64,000 nucleotides of DNA from the NCBI GenBank assembly GCA_965644295.1, contig CBFFRP010000335.1, positions 62,001 through 126,000 on the forward strand. Direction: 5' to 3'. This document shows, one piece after another, positions 1 to 11,461 of the stretch; position 1 is the stretch's first letter; every line of letters begins with the position of its first letter. The position numbers and the translations under genes are program-made. The notes below the pieces were generated by a model, which was not told the DNA's origin, did no database searches, and saw only the letters and a program-made list of their open reading frames with translations. Source of the stretch: Paraphysomonas bandaiensis (taxonomy: Eukaryota > Chrysophyceae).

Positions 1-740
1 AACATAGTTCAGGTGAGGCGGTGGGGCATTAAGCAAATTACTAATAGAGATATATATTCATGGACTGAAGTCTACCATATATAAGTAAGCCTTTAGGCTG
101 TACTCTACACTATCTCTCCTAAAGTCAGCATATTTCAGGTTTATCTCCATTCTGCTTGCTCACTGCGTTTGCTTTGAGCGGTAGGGCGAAAGTGGTTGCA
201 CCTTGGTGCTTGCGGCGACGTCAAAGCAGCTTTCGTAGCGTTAAATAGTAGGATATCAGAGTTTAACACTACTGGTTAGTTAAATTACGATGCTAACTTA
301 GTTCTGACCCTTTCACGCCTACTGATAATATTAAGACATTCAGTACTAACACCGTCTCCAGTATGTCTGAAAGAATTTCAGTGCAACGAAGGCCCTCATC
401 AATGATGAATTCATCGATATTACGACCCTCAGGTTGAAATTTGTATTTAATCTAGAATGCGTTTTAGTTTTCTTGTCGAGGCACTTATCAGATACATGCG
501 TAATACTGTTTTATAAAGTGTGAGGGGCTATACAACATATTCGAGAGATGGCTTTCAACAAAAATGCAGTGGCTCCCATCGTAACAGTAGAGACACAGAG
601 TACAGATGAACCAAGACGATTGATACAATCCCTCGTTATTAAATTTCTACATAACAACCACTAAAGTACGTGAGATTGACGACAACAAATAGTAACTTCC
701 ACAAAACATCATTTAAGTAGCACACATAGCAGACCCAACT
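1..740. other. Intergenic, gene-free; carries one repeat core
   Basis: No convincing coding sequence is visible. About 180-255 lies a reverse-strand copy of the hairpin-core repeat described at 12.6, 42.0, 42.1, 42.4 and 43.9 kb (core GCTTGTGCGTCGCCGCAAGC followed by CACCAAGGTGC). The rest is AT-rich and anonymous. Confidence 0.6.
180..255 (-). repeat. Hairpin-core repeat, copy 1
   Basis: On the reverse strand this reads ATCCTACTATTTAACGCTAC, a slightly diverged GCTGCTT..CGTCGCCGCAAGC hairpin, then CACCAAGGTGCAACCACTTT. The same order of blocks recurs in five other places in the window. It is probably the edge of a transposable element; no complete element can be drawn here. Confidence 0.7.
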
Positions 741-3700
741 CTACTTTACACCATCATACGGAGTAAGTCCATCCACATTTTCTACTGTATCATCAGCTCC
801 GTTCTGTATGAGGTACTCTGCAATTAAGCCTTCCTTATCAAACGACATTGCAAAATGAAGAGCGGTGTTTCCATGGGCATTTTGGTGATTAATGCTTGCA
901 CCCCTTGCACACAACATTTCAACCATTCTTCTGTTAGAGTTTTGAGCTGCGACAAGCAATAAAGTATTTCCTTTTGAGTCTTCTGTGTCAATTGGAAATC
1001 CTACAATTATATATTGTTAACAACCTGAAATGTTGAAAAATAACGACGCACCAAGATTCAAAGATTCTTCTAAACGCTTCAATCGACCATTACGAGCTTG
1101 ACTGAACACTGTGTCCAAGTCAGGAACCCCGACCATACCCCGTCTCTTCTCTGCCAATTCCTTTGATACAAGATCATTTTTCAGATTACTAAACAGTTTG
1201 CTTACAATACCTCATGCTCCACTTGCACCTTCTGGGCTACTTCTTGCTGCGTTAATGGTTTCAACTTTTCTCTTGACACTATAATTTTTCGAACGTGCAG
1301 TTTGTGTTCAACGCCCAATACTTGTACAAGATCTTCTTCTCGTAGCTCCATTAAAAACGGTCCATCGACAGTAGCTTCACGAAATGCTGCACAATATTGC
1401 CCTAATGATAGTGTCTCCATCCACTTACACACATCATCAACGCTCCACATCGCAATATTTGAAGGCAGCGGAGCTGATTTCGCATGTTTAACCTCGCGTT
1501 CGGCTTTCTCAGCAGCCTACGCATATATAACTACATACTACAGTGTATACCTCACTACTTACCGCAAGCTCTGCCTTCTTCTTTTGAATGTTTAATGATA
1601 CAAAATCATCGGCACCAATATCAAGTTTTTTCATGCTAGGGAGATTCGCCGCGGTTGCTGCCGCTGCAGCTGCAGCGGCAGCATCGGCAGATGACGCAAC
1701 TGCTGCTGATGTAGTATCTGAATTCATATCCCTCAGTTGTTTCAACATATTTAAGGAACTAAAGTAAGACAAGCTCATCGACATAAACTGAAATTTCATT
1801 AGTTCCTCCGTTTGAGAAAACATAGCTGTTGATCTCTTCTCGTGCTCTTTAGCCTTTTGAGCAGTAGCCGTTGCTGCAGCCGCAGTCGTAGCGGTTGCAG
1901 TTTCTAGCTCAATACCTTTCTCTCTCAAGTCGTCTAGCTCTTGCTTTTGTTCTAACAAAAGTTGCATCAAGTTTTTCTGGAGACGTTTAAATTCTCTATC
2001 CTTGCGTTCTCGTGTCGATTCCATATCAGCAAGGGCTGACTCCAACCTCTCCAATGCTTTACGTTTCTTTTCAACTTCCTGAAATACTGAGGCAAACTCT
2101 GTCTCTAACTCTTGCCTTTTCTTCTCACGCTCAGCACGCTTGATTTGTATGGTTAATTCTAATGCATATGCTTCCGCTTTCTTTCGTCGAACACTATCAC
2201 CACTTTCATCATTTAGGCCAGGCTCCTGTCCGAGGACAGCAGATTCATTCCCGGCATGAGCTGTTCTCGGCATACCAGCTGCATCTTTAATTTCGGTGGC
2301 CAACAAATCTCTTTCGTGCGTCATTGTCTGCAAATCTCTCTCAATCTGATCGATTTCTTGTAGCTCACGTTCTAAAATAACAAGTTCTTTTTCAGACTCC
2401 TTTAACTCCGCATGAATATGAGATACTCGCGCTTCAGCACGCTCTTGAGCACGATGAAGGGCATCAATTTCTTCTTGCTGTCTCTCAAAAGCAATTTTAC
2501 TCTCCTCTATCATTCGCAAACCTAGTTTTATTCTCTCAGGACCAGGAGTAGCAGCTTCCCATTCTCTACGTCTAGCCGTTATTTTTCTTCCTAAGTAGCC
2601 TCTGTACCACCGCTGAATCTCAATCGCAGCTAGCACATGAATTCTCATACTGCGAAATTCCTCTTTGGCCACCTTCATTCTCCAAACGGATTGAATTTTG
2701 GCAGCCGCTCGTTCCTTTCTACGAAGAATTTCCAAGCGTTTTCTTTCCCTGTTAGCAGACAGGCGCCCAATATGACCACGAAATACACGTTGAATATCAC
2801 GAGCTGCTACGAATCGCCGAAGCTTTCTGTAGCGCTTTCGGGCCAAATACCCTCGTATCGTACGCTGAATAGTCACAATAGAGTCTCCTCTCAACAGATT
2901 TGCTAAGTACATCCGCTTAACTAATGCCGCCTTTTTGCGACCGAGACATCCCCTGACAACAGCCTGGAAAACCTTAACTCCCCTATTTATCGTTTTCTTC
3001 AAAGTCCTATCACGAGCTGCCCTTGCTGCTTTGAGTCTACCTACATGCCCACGCACCACTCTCTGAATGAGACGCGCACAATCGTCCAAAAATCGAGCTT
3101 GTTCTTCCGCCTCCATATGACGAGTCTTTTGATCACGATTGATTTGAGCAATAACCATTTGAGATTTTACTTGCTCATACTGATCCATCGACATTATTCC
3201 TTTTCTACGTGCATCAGCTTCATCTGCCAGCATGTTGTCTAAACATGACACAGCATCCTTTCCTTTTGTAAAGGTTGAAGGAAGATCGGCCGGCATATCG
3301 TACTTCATATCCGGTAACTCCTTAATGGGAACCGTTTCACCTTCACCAGGAACATAGGGGTCTACTATACCCCTCTCAATAAGCTGCTGCTCTATTTGCT
3401 GCAATTCAAGCCTTCGAAGTCGCTCTGCTCGCTCGCGCTCCTTTCGCCTCTCTTCCAACTCCTCGTCCAATTTAGACAACAAGGCATCGTCTTCTGCCTG
3501 GTACTTCTCCCTCCTTACGGCTTGATCACTTGCAATTCGTGCTATTCTCTGCTCTTCTGCTTCGCTCTTCTTTGTTGAAATGGCAGCGTTATGTTGAAGG
3601 GTTTCACTGACCTTCTTATCCAGCTTTTCCTTTAGGGCACTCGGTGTCGATTCACCACATGGTGCGACTTCGACTGGCTGCCGCTCCTTGGCTGGGTGCA

Positions 3701-6700
3701 CTTGCAATTCTCCAACATGACTATCTGTAGGAGGTAGCTGCGGCGTGCTACTTATGGGTGACATTACTAGAGGCTCAGCACGTATGTTTTCTGGACGCAT
3801 CGAAAAGGGTGCAGTACTTTCACTAGATGGAACTGGCACCGGTTCTTCGGTAATCGTATCACCCACGTGTTCAGTTGACTGGATACTATTTCCTTCAGCT
3901 GTATCGTTTGCAATATTTTTTTCCACATCTTTGTCTTCTAGAGTTGAATCACCACAAATTTCTTCTTTCATATCACCAACACTTTCATCCTCATGTTTTG
4001 TAACATTTTCTGATTGAGCTTGAATATCCTTACTCTCACCATCAGGGTCGTCAATAAATGAAATCGATTTTCCACTTTCTGACATATTAGTTGGGGGAGT
4101 ACGAGAAGGTGTTGGCGGATCTAATTCACTCATCACCGGCGTATCTTGCTCAAGTTCTGTGGGTGGTCTTTCGGCTAGATCGTCTTCTGTAGAAGAATCT
4201 CTAGTCGAAGGTTGGGGTGGTGCAATTTCAAAAAGGACCATACCGTCTTCGTCGTCGCCACTCATCACATCGGATTTATCAGATGCTGTACCATTGCCAA
4301 CAGTAGTGGGGACGCTAGGGGCTTCCACTTCAATCACACCATCGAACTGAGGTTTTTCTTTTCGTTTGTTGTAGCTAATGCCGCAATATTCTTCAATAGG
4401 ATTCGCCAACGCATCCATCAAATCCAGTACGGCTGTTTTATTTTCTTGAAACACTGCATGACCAGCACGTGTCCACATTACGAACGCACCGCGGGGATTA
4501 TTCAATGACTCAAGTAGCATCTTTAATCCGTTTCTGCCTAGCAAGCTGAATTTTGCATAGTCTTCCACACCATTTGATAATTTTCCCACCCACTGAGCGT
4601 TGAAATCATTAGCCGTGACCAAAGCATCAGCCGTCACAACATTTTGTTGATGAGACCACAAGTGTTTCACATGCCGTCCATTTAAAAAAGAATCAACATT
4701 TGATGCGTTAACAAGCATATTCTCCGTGGATTGAAGTATTATAACTGGAACTTTGATAGCTTTTAGCTGCATGTCATCGCTATCACTGTCCGAATCATCA
4801 CCGTTGCGTAAGGACGGCTGAATTCCATCCGGGCTTAACATTCCTCGCAAATCTTTGTGCTTGAGACAGCCTCGGGCTATTTTCGTGCGCCCGTCATTTG
4901 TAATCGGATTCGACACAGCTGTGTATATATTGAGGGCGAGATTAGGATTGATATGGGATAGATAATCTTCGGAAAACACAAATCTTGACCAGTAAGAAAC
5001 TGGTATGTCTGGTCTGGAATGAGGAGTAGATTCAAAAACCTGAGCAGCTGCGAAATATTTTTGATTACAAAGCACAACATGCGTTACATTCATACCTGAA
5101 TGAAGAATAGCTGACAACTGAGGATCAGGATAAAGAAACCCATTTATGGACACAAGCGATTTAAAACTTGTTGAATACAGGCTATCGCTGCAGTACTTTA
5201 GTGCAAATGCGGCCGCTATAGCTGAGCCATTTCCAATACCAACGATGTGAAAAGGATTCGTTAATAGAATGTCCCCTTCTTCTTCAGCATGTTGAAGAAG
5301 CTCATGAATACGATCGGCTATCCAGTCATTATTCAAAATTTGTTCACTTGCACCTCGCTGTCTTTCAGCTGCAGACGGCCGTGGCCATACAGTGTTCGCC
5401 TGACCAGGGTAATTAAAGCAAAACACTTGGCATCCATCATGCCTCTGCACAATAGGTTTGAACGCAATGGCAGTTGCGTCGCACGTATCAAAAAAATCGT
5501 GAACAATAATGAAGTTACAACGGGAGATATCCAGAGAAACGTTGCCCAACACAATATATGACATCTTCGTTATCCCGTCAAAACACCTAATCATGCAAAA
5601 ATTATTGAGCATGTCAAAGTAATTATAGTTAAAATTCTTACCTAAAATCTTTAGCTATCCCCGCCGCAGCCATATTACCTTCCCCTTTGTTGTGAGATGC
5701 TAAACGATCGATCGACCTTTTCTGCGAAGCAACAAGTGCAACTTGCTCTCGCCTTATGGTATCTTTCGTCTTTTGTGGCTTTGAAGTGGAAGCTACAGTC
5801 TTTGATCTGTCATTCAGCTTCGTTTTCGGGTGACTTTCAAGAGATCTCGAAATGTAATTGTGAGATGGATTTTGCTTTTTATTGAATTCTGCAAACATGG
5901 TGGAAGCGGTGCCCGAACCTTCTTCCCGTGTGCTAATATCAACAGCTTTCTTTCCTTTTCTCATTGATCCATGTGGTGGTGATGACGTGCGATTCGGTTG
6001 TTGTTTACGTCTTGCCTTTTTACGCTCAAGCTTTTCAACGAAAGTCAAGTCTTCATTGCGTGAGGGGGCATCGTATCTGCGAGTGCCAGGTGATTGCGAT
6101 GGCTGTTCGCACACTGCCAGCAGATCTGATCTTTTGTGGCCGATTCCACGCTGCCACCTTGCAGCTTGAACAACACCCAACACCCATGCACAAAACTTTG
6201 ACGCACAGAAACTAATGGGTAACACATTTTCAGGTCGAAACACTGGATTATCAACATACGGCTCAATTAATCTTAATCGGTCTTCAGTCACATTTTCTAG
6301 TTGAAACTCCCGCAGCATTAAGAGAAACGCCTCTCCACCACCAAGTAGCCGTCGACATTCTTGAAACGACATCGTCTTGCCTGTGAGCATAATCATGACA
6401 GCTTCCATTACAACTTCAACTGCGGCAGGCGGCTTCGCCATAGTTCTTATCTCAGCAACATCCAACTTAGTAAGACTTTCAATCGCTTGTAAGGCAGCAT
6501 AGAGGGACTGTCGTTTCTGACTATCACTGGATTCTATTGAATTCGACATTTGCGAATCACTGTGTGAGTTGAGATCAAAAGAAGACTGTTGATAATCTTT
6601 TGCGTGAGACTTTCGCGCCTTCGCTTTATCTCTCTTCTTTTCTATGACCTTAATAGCTGCAGCCCTCGCATCAGTAACGACCTTATACACTTTGAAACAA

Positions 6701-8690
6701 GTATCACAACAAGCCACGTCTTTATAATAGTGAGATGGTAATTTGCCACTGATTGCTAGGTCTCCATAATTATCTTCTGTAACATACATTTCCATCTGTT
6801 GCCGTTGCTGCGCAGAAAGAGATGCACTTCGTCCGTCATCACCCCTACGCAATCGACGCAGCAGGCGGTTCACCAGTGGCATTTCTTGACGAGTTTGAAC
6901 AATGATTCGAAAGGGAATCACTTTGAAGCTACCTTTCTTCTTGCTTGTATTTTTCAACGTCGATTGTGCTGCGCCTAGGCTAAAAGCGCCGGTTGTTGCC
7001 AGACTACTTGTATCATCGCCATCATCTTCAACACCGGCAGATGTATTCGCCAGAAGACGACGTCTAAAATCTGACAAGTCGCTTCGCGCAGACGGGTCAG
7101 AGCCACCAGGGTGTGCTGACACGTCTTTATTCTCAATAAACTTCAAATCGAAGTTACAAAAATCTCCTGGACAGCCATCTAATTGAGAAGTTCCAAATAC
7201 AGCAGTGTCCAGTACAGGTGCTGTCGGAATTCCCGCATGTGGATTTGGGTTGGGCACCAGTGCAAGGGATGCGTTGGGTGGGGGCTGTCCGCCTAATACT
7301 TCTGCAAGCCCCCCTCGATCTTGTAAGCGAACCTTTCTCACGGGTGATAACCTTGCACTCCCTCGTGATGATCCAGGTCGTGCCAATTCAGTTCCCTGCA
7401 AAATATACATACAGTTAGCCGCCTAGTCATGTGCAAGTACTCTCTTACGCTGAGGATTCTGTTCACTACAGCATCATCTGTATGCAATAGAAATTCGCTC
7501 TTCTGATGCCTTCGAGATATTCTATCTTCTGTGTGACGGCAAATGGTATGTGACGGCCGAACCGCGCTACTGGAAGAATTGTTGCGCATCGTATCAGCAA
7601 ATATATCGACTCCTACATCATTCACTTCATCTGAATGACCACTGACACCATGAGTATTTCTTAAAGATCGGGCAATCTTCCTATTCTCCGGAGAAATTGA
7701 CCTACTTCATATTACAACAATTAAATCTCATGCACACGAATTACCGCTTAATAGATACTTTTTCGATCGCATACAAGCATTCTGTGGAACGCATTAGCCA
7801 TATTTTCCCACGGGAGTCCTCAACGAAATCAAGAGACATTCTCACGATTTTGCATTGCAATGTCTCTTGTAAACGGTTAACGACTCGTCTACAGCACGTC
7901 TCCATGAACTGGCACACAGCATCAGACACAAAGTGTGTAATATTATAGAGCTGTCTACCTCGTTAGAATGCCGATTCATACTCGCTGTCGAATCCCTGTT
8001 TCTGGACCCTGCAACCTCGGGTCGCATTCCCACACGTATTGTCTTCAGTATCGGACGCGCATTTCTATCGAGCCAATAGTCTGTCCTGTTCCAAATGTGA
8101 CAAAACGATACACATGCAATGTGGAGACTAACTTGAAGGTTATAAATGAGGAGGGGTCCCCTTTAGATGGTATAAATACTTGTAAAATTTCAAGGTCGAG
8201 GGGTGTAGAGCCCAAACATATTGCATTGAATGCGTCTGTCTCAATAGGAATCGCAGATTTCCCAGCGTAATGTGCAATTGCAACATACTTGTGACCATTG
8301 GGCTGTAGATTATCTACAAAACCACAAAATTCGTCGCGTATTTTCTGCATCGTCTGCATACCGGCAGGTTTACGGGATACATAACCATCAATATTGGTGT
8401 ACAGGTATATTGCTACTTCTCCTTTGTTTAAGATAATCGTGTCGACCATATTGACCTGAACTCTTGTCAGCTACTATTACACGATTTATAAGTAATGAAA
8501 CCTGAATCCTTTCCTCGCTTGCTTTCGCCCAAAAAGTTCGACATATTTCCGGCCAGTCTAGAGTGGAATAGTCTCCCTTGGTGAGAATATTCGGAATGCG
8601 AGTTTCGCGTGCAATATTTCGGAATATTCCGCCGCCATCTCGTCCAGCATCCCCGCGACGAATATCTCCGAATCGAGGAGCACTGCTCAT
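741..8690 (-). CDS. Giant multidomain protein: dynein-stalk-like, alpha/beta hydrolase-like, IQ motifs, coiled coil, SAM, ankyrin
   Basis: I joined ten exons of one minus-strand gene by consistent splice phase, from ATG at 8690 to TAG at 741-743. The product is about 2,500 residues. Order: an N-terminal region of unknown family containing LDFVEDSRGKIWLM; a segment near residues 660-770 with KPPAAVEVVMEAVMIML and Y-NPVF-PENV, the pattern of the dynein heavy-chain stalk; a serine-less alpha/beta hydrolase (elbow G-I-G-N-G instead of GxSxG, late His in RAGHAVF); an acidic Ser/Pro-rich linker; about six IQ motifs (IQRVVRGHVGRL, IQRTIRGYLARK); a long coiled coil with Ala runs; a SAM domain (WSVDDVCKWMETLSLGQYC); and ankyrin repeats. 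Nine introns of about 44-57 nt include 5587-5641 and a 50-nt one before the ankyrin exons. Calmodulin binding through IQ is expected; the rest is inference. The weakest joint is the first donor (GTTTCA, near 8500). Confidence 0.8.
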
Positions 8691-9421
8691 ACTTTGACTG
8701 CTCGTATCAGATCACAATACTAATATATGTATATCGTGTAGCACTGGAGAGGTGGTGACTCCTTAGATATGGGAGCTCTTCATGAGAGAGATGTGGTATC
8801 ACAGGCCGCCAATACACTCACTCATTCTTCCATATACTTTTGAACAGTTACAGCTAGATCGATGCCTATATATGTGTATGTATAGGGGCCTCTGCTATCG
8901 TATAGGGCAGCTGCAGCTGCATCCCTCTGTACACTCAGTGCCTCTACACACTCATACATACACGCGCCCTATACGAACATACACGCACGCTAATTTAAAC
9001 ATACAGCCGTATAGGTGAAACAGACACGCAGTGAAATACTGCTGTAGTTCGGCTGTATAATCCATAGAACACCGTTTTACTGCTCTGTATGTTGGTTCTT
9101 GTATGTGCTGTACTCTACTGCTGTATACAGTGTAGTATAGGCACATGCAGTGGTGTGTCCATCTCCCTCTCACTGCCCCTTCACAGACATACATACATAC
9201 ATACACATACACATACATACACATATATATCCACCACTCTACAGAGCGAGTGTGTTATGCCAGCCTCCTGTACCGTTGTAACATCCATCTATCCATCTAT
9301 CTATCTATGCTGTAACTACCAGTTCATGAATATCACTCGTACAATTCTAACCGTGCTAGTTACCCCCCCTAGTCGGTGACTGTGTCTGTGACTGTCATCC
9401 ATTTAGCAGAGTGTATGTGAG
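8691..9421. promoter_or_regulatory. Divergent promoter region with TACTGCTGTA motifs
   Basis: Head-to-head spacer between the giant minus-strand gene and the plus-strand gene at 9422. It holds two exact TACTGCTGTA copies (9037-9046, 9116-9125), AGCTGCAGCTGCA near 8902, and low-complexity ACATACATACAC and CTATCTAT runs (about 9185-9230 and 9285-9310). Short open frames here simply read through the microsatellites. The promoter role is inferred from position. Confidence 0.6.
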
Positions 9422-11461
9422 ATGACAGATATCGACATCACAGAGTTCGATATATCTGAAGATAAATTCGAGAGGAGGCCTAGCTGGTTGCTTAATGACA
9501 TCAATGAAATGATGCACCAGAAACTAGGCGGCGCTGCTGTTCTTCCTGATGCGAAACAGATGAAACAGTTCGAGAAGACTTTACACAAACAGAAACGATT
9601 ACCGAACAAGTTTGAGCAGTACAAAAACCTTCAAAAAGAGAAGTCAATACCGTTACAGTATAAACCTGTGGCGCGTCATGCTAGAGAATTGAAGAAATGT
9701 AAAATGAAGACACTTCTCTCGTCCACTAGCGAGAAGAAAGTAAACAATTTTATTGAACTGGTTCATGCTAAACGAAGGAAACAGCGGGAGAAATATGATG
9801 ATTATATGCGTCAATCCCTTCGCCATCCCACGCTAGAGCCAATTTTGACAGAGCGTTTGAAATCCCCTCGCCCGGTCACTTCATATGGAACGTCATCATT
9901 TCATGCACCAACTTCTCAAACCAGGCCCCGTACTGCTCCTCTTGCCGGAAGCATGCCTTCTGGTGGAGATTCGAGCTTGTATCCCTCTAAGTCGGCGGCT
10001 ACTACAACTGGAAAGTTAAACGACTACGTCGATAAGCAAGCTGAAATTTTAGCGAAGCTGAAGAAGCGATTCAAGGCAATTTCTCTCGCGGCGATGTATA
10101 CGAGAAAGTGCAGAGACATATTGATATATACCAAGGCCATCATGATGACCAGAAAAAAATTCGTGTTAAAGATAGAAAATTGGTACATGAAGATGAAAGA
10201 AGAGCGGCGGTTGAGACTAGTCGAGTCAATGCCGAGGTTATTCTTACGCTATTTGAAGCGATTCCAGCGGAGAATGGCTACTAGAAGAATAGCGACGTTT
10301 CTAATTGAGTTTTCTTCCATGCAAAGTTCAACTATTGTCAAAAAGTTTTTGGTTTGTGTACGTAAGGCACAAGTGTTCGTCCGTCAATCTCTTCAGGTAA
10401 AACGTGCGAGGCACCTTCTGCTAACGCTATATTGGGAGCGCACAGAACGTAGTATACGAAAGCAACTAGAGGATCAAGAAAAGGTAACAATGGCTCGATT
10501 ACAGAAAGAGCGCATGGCAAGGATGCGAAGTGGCGAGAACTCTAATGTTCATGACAAGTGGAACTTAACTCATCAACAGGTGTGGTCGTATTGTAATGTC
10601 TTAGTGTATGACATTCTGTATTTAGGTGATAGCTTTGTTCAACCATATGGATGGAGTGGAAGCACATCGTGCAAATACTATTCAACAAATGAACAACGAT
10701 GCCGCAGCATCGAAGCGTCTAGCAATTCAACAAATCAAGCAACAGCAAGATAGCGTAATATTTCAAGATGCAGTGAGTGAGGAACTTCGCAATCGGATCA
10801 TTGAAAAATACGTATCCTACAAACGCCATCTACACTTAAAGAAAGGATCCTCCTCCACTACGAATTCGAAAAGTGGTCACCATTCAAACATTCAAGCTTC
10901 AAGAAGGTAAAGGCTGTATCAGACATAGTGTATTGTTCTAATTGAACTATGTGTAGTTCTGCTGTAAATGTTAAGACTGCTAAAAAGTTTCTACAAAACT
11001 CGGGTTGTGAGAAGGAATTGCTGCAGCGACAACTTGCAGATGCAGGCGTTCAGATTGATGCCGATAAAGAAGTCAGGAGAAGAAAGGGGGTTCGACGATA
11101 TGTTCCCCACAGTCCTTTCTTGTGTTTGACTGACCCTGAACTTGGAAAACCATGGAAAACTATTATCGAGGAGGTTGTGCGGGAAGATATTGTGAAGAAG
11201 AAAAAAATTATTCAGGAAAAAAATGCTAAAGCTCTAGCTGATCGACTGCAGCATAAACGCCCGGTCGCTGGAATTGCAAAATCGCATAATTGTCATGACA
11301 ATGAGCATTCCACTACTCCATCTAACGAAGAGAACAATGAAAAAAATATTTTAAATCGTGGTGGATATTTTGATATGCTGAAAGCTCCTAGAGATGGTAA
11401 ATTCAATTCGGATAAACCTACTGATGTGGTGCTGCCGAAGACCTCCTCTGGGGAACATTAA
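9422..11461 (+). CDS. Uncharacterised basic coiled-coil protein, three exons
   Basis: Start ATG at 9422. Exons run 9422-10579, 10626-10906 and 10957-11461. The introns are 10580-10625 (46 nt, phase 0) and 10907-10956 (50 nt, phase 2), and the frame stays open across both joins to TAA at 11459-11461. The product is about 640 residues, rich in Lys/Arg, with an N-terminal DIDITEFDIS segment, an RPxTAP-like patch (TRPRTAPLAG) and a helical, strongly basic middle (roughly residues 200-350) with IQ-like helices. The last exon has a conserved-looking RRYVPHSPFLCLTDPELGKP block. I do not recognise the family. RPxTAP patches and helical Arg-rich stretches are frequent in ciliary/basal-body proteins, and the divergent partner is an IQ/dynein-stalk-like protein, so a cytoskeletal role is plausible but unproven. 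Confidence 0.75.

Noticed and set aside
8782-9379. Several open frames in both strands of the 8.7-9.4 kb spacer
   Set aside because: They read through ACATAC/CTATCTAT microsatellites and have no domain, splice context or conservation signal.
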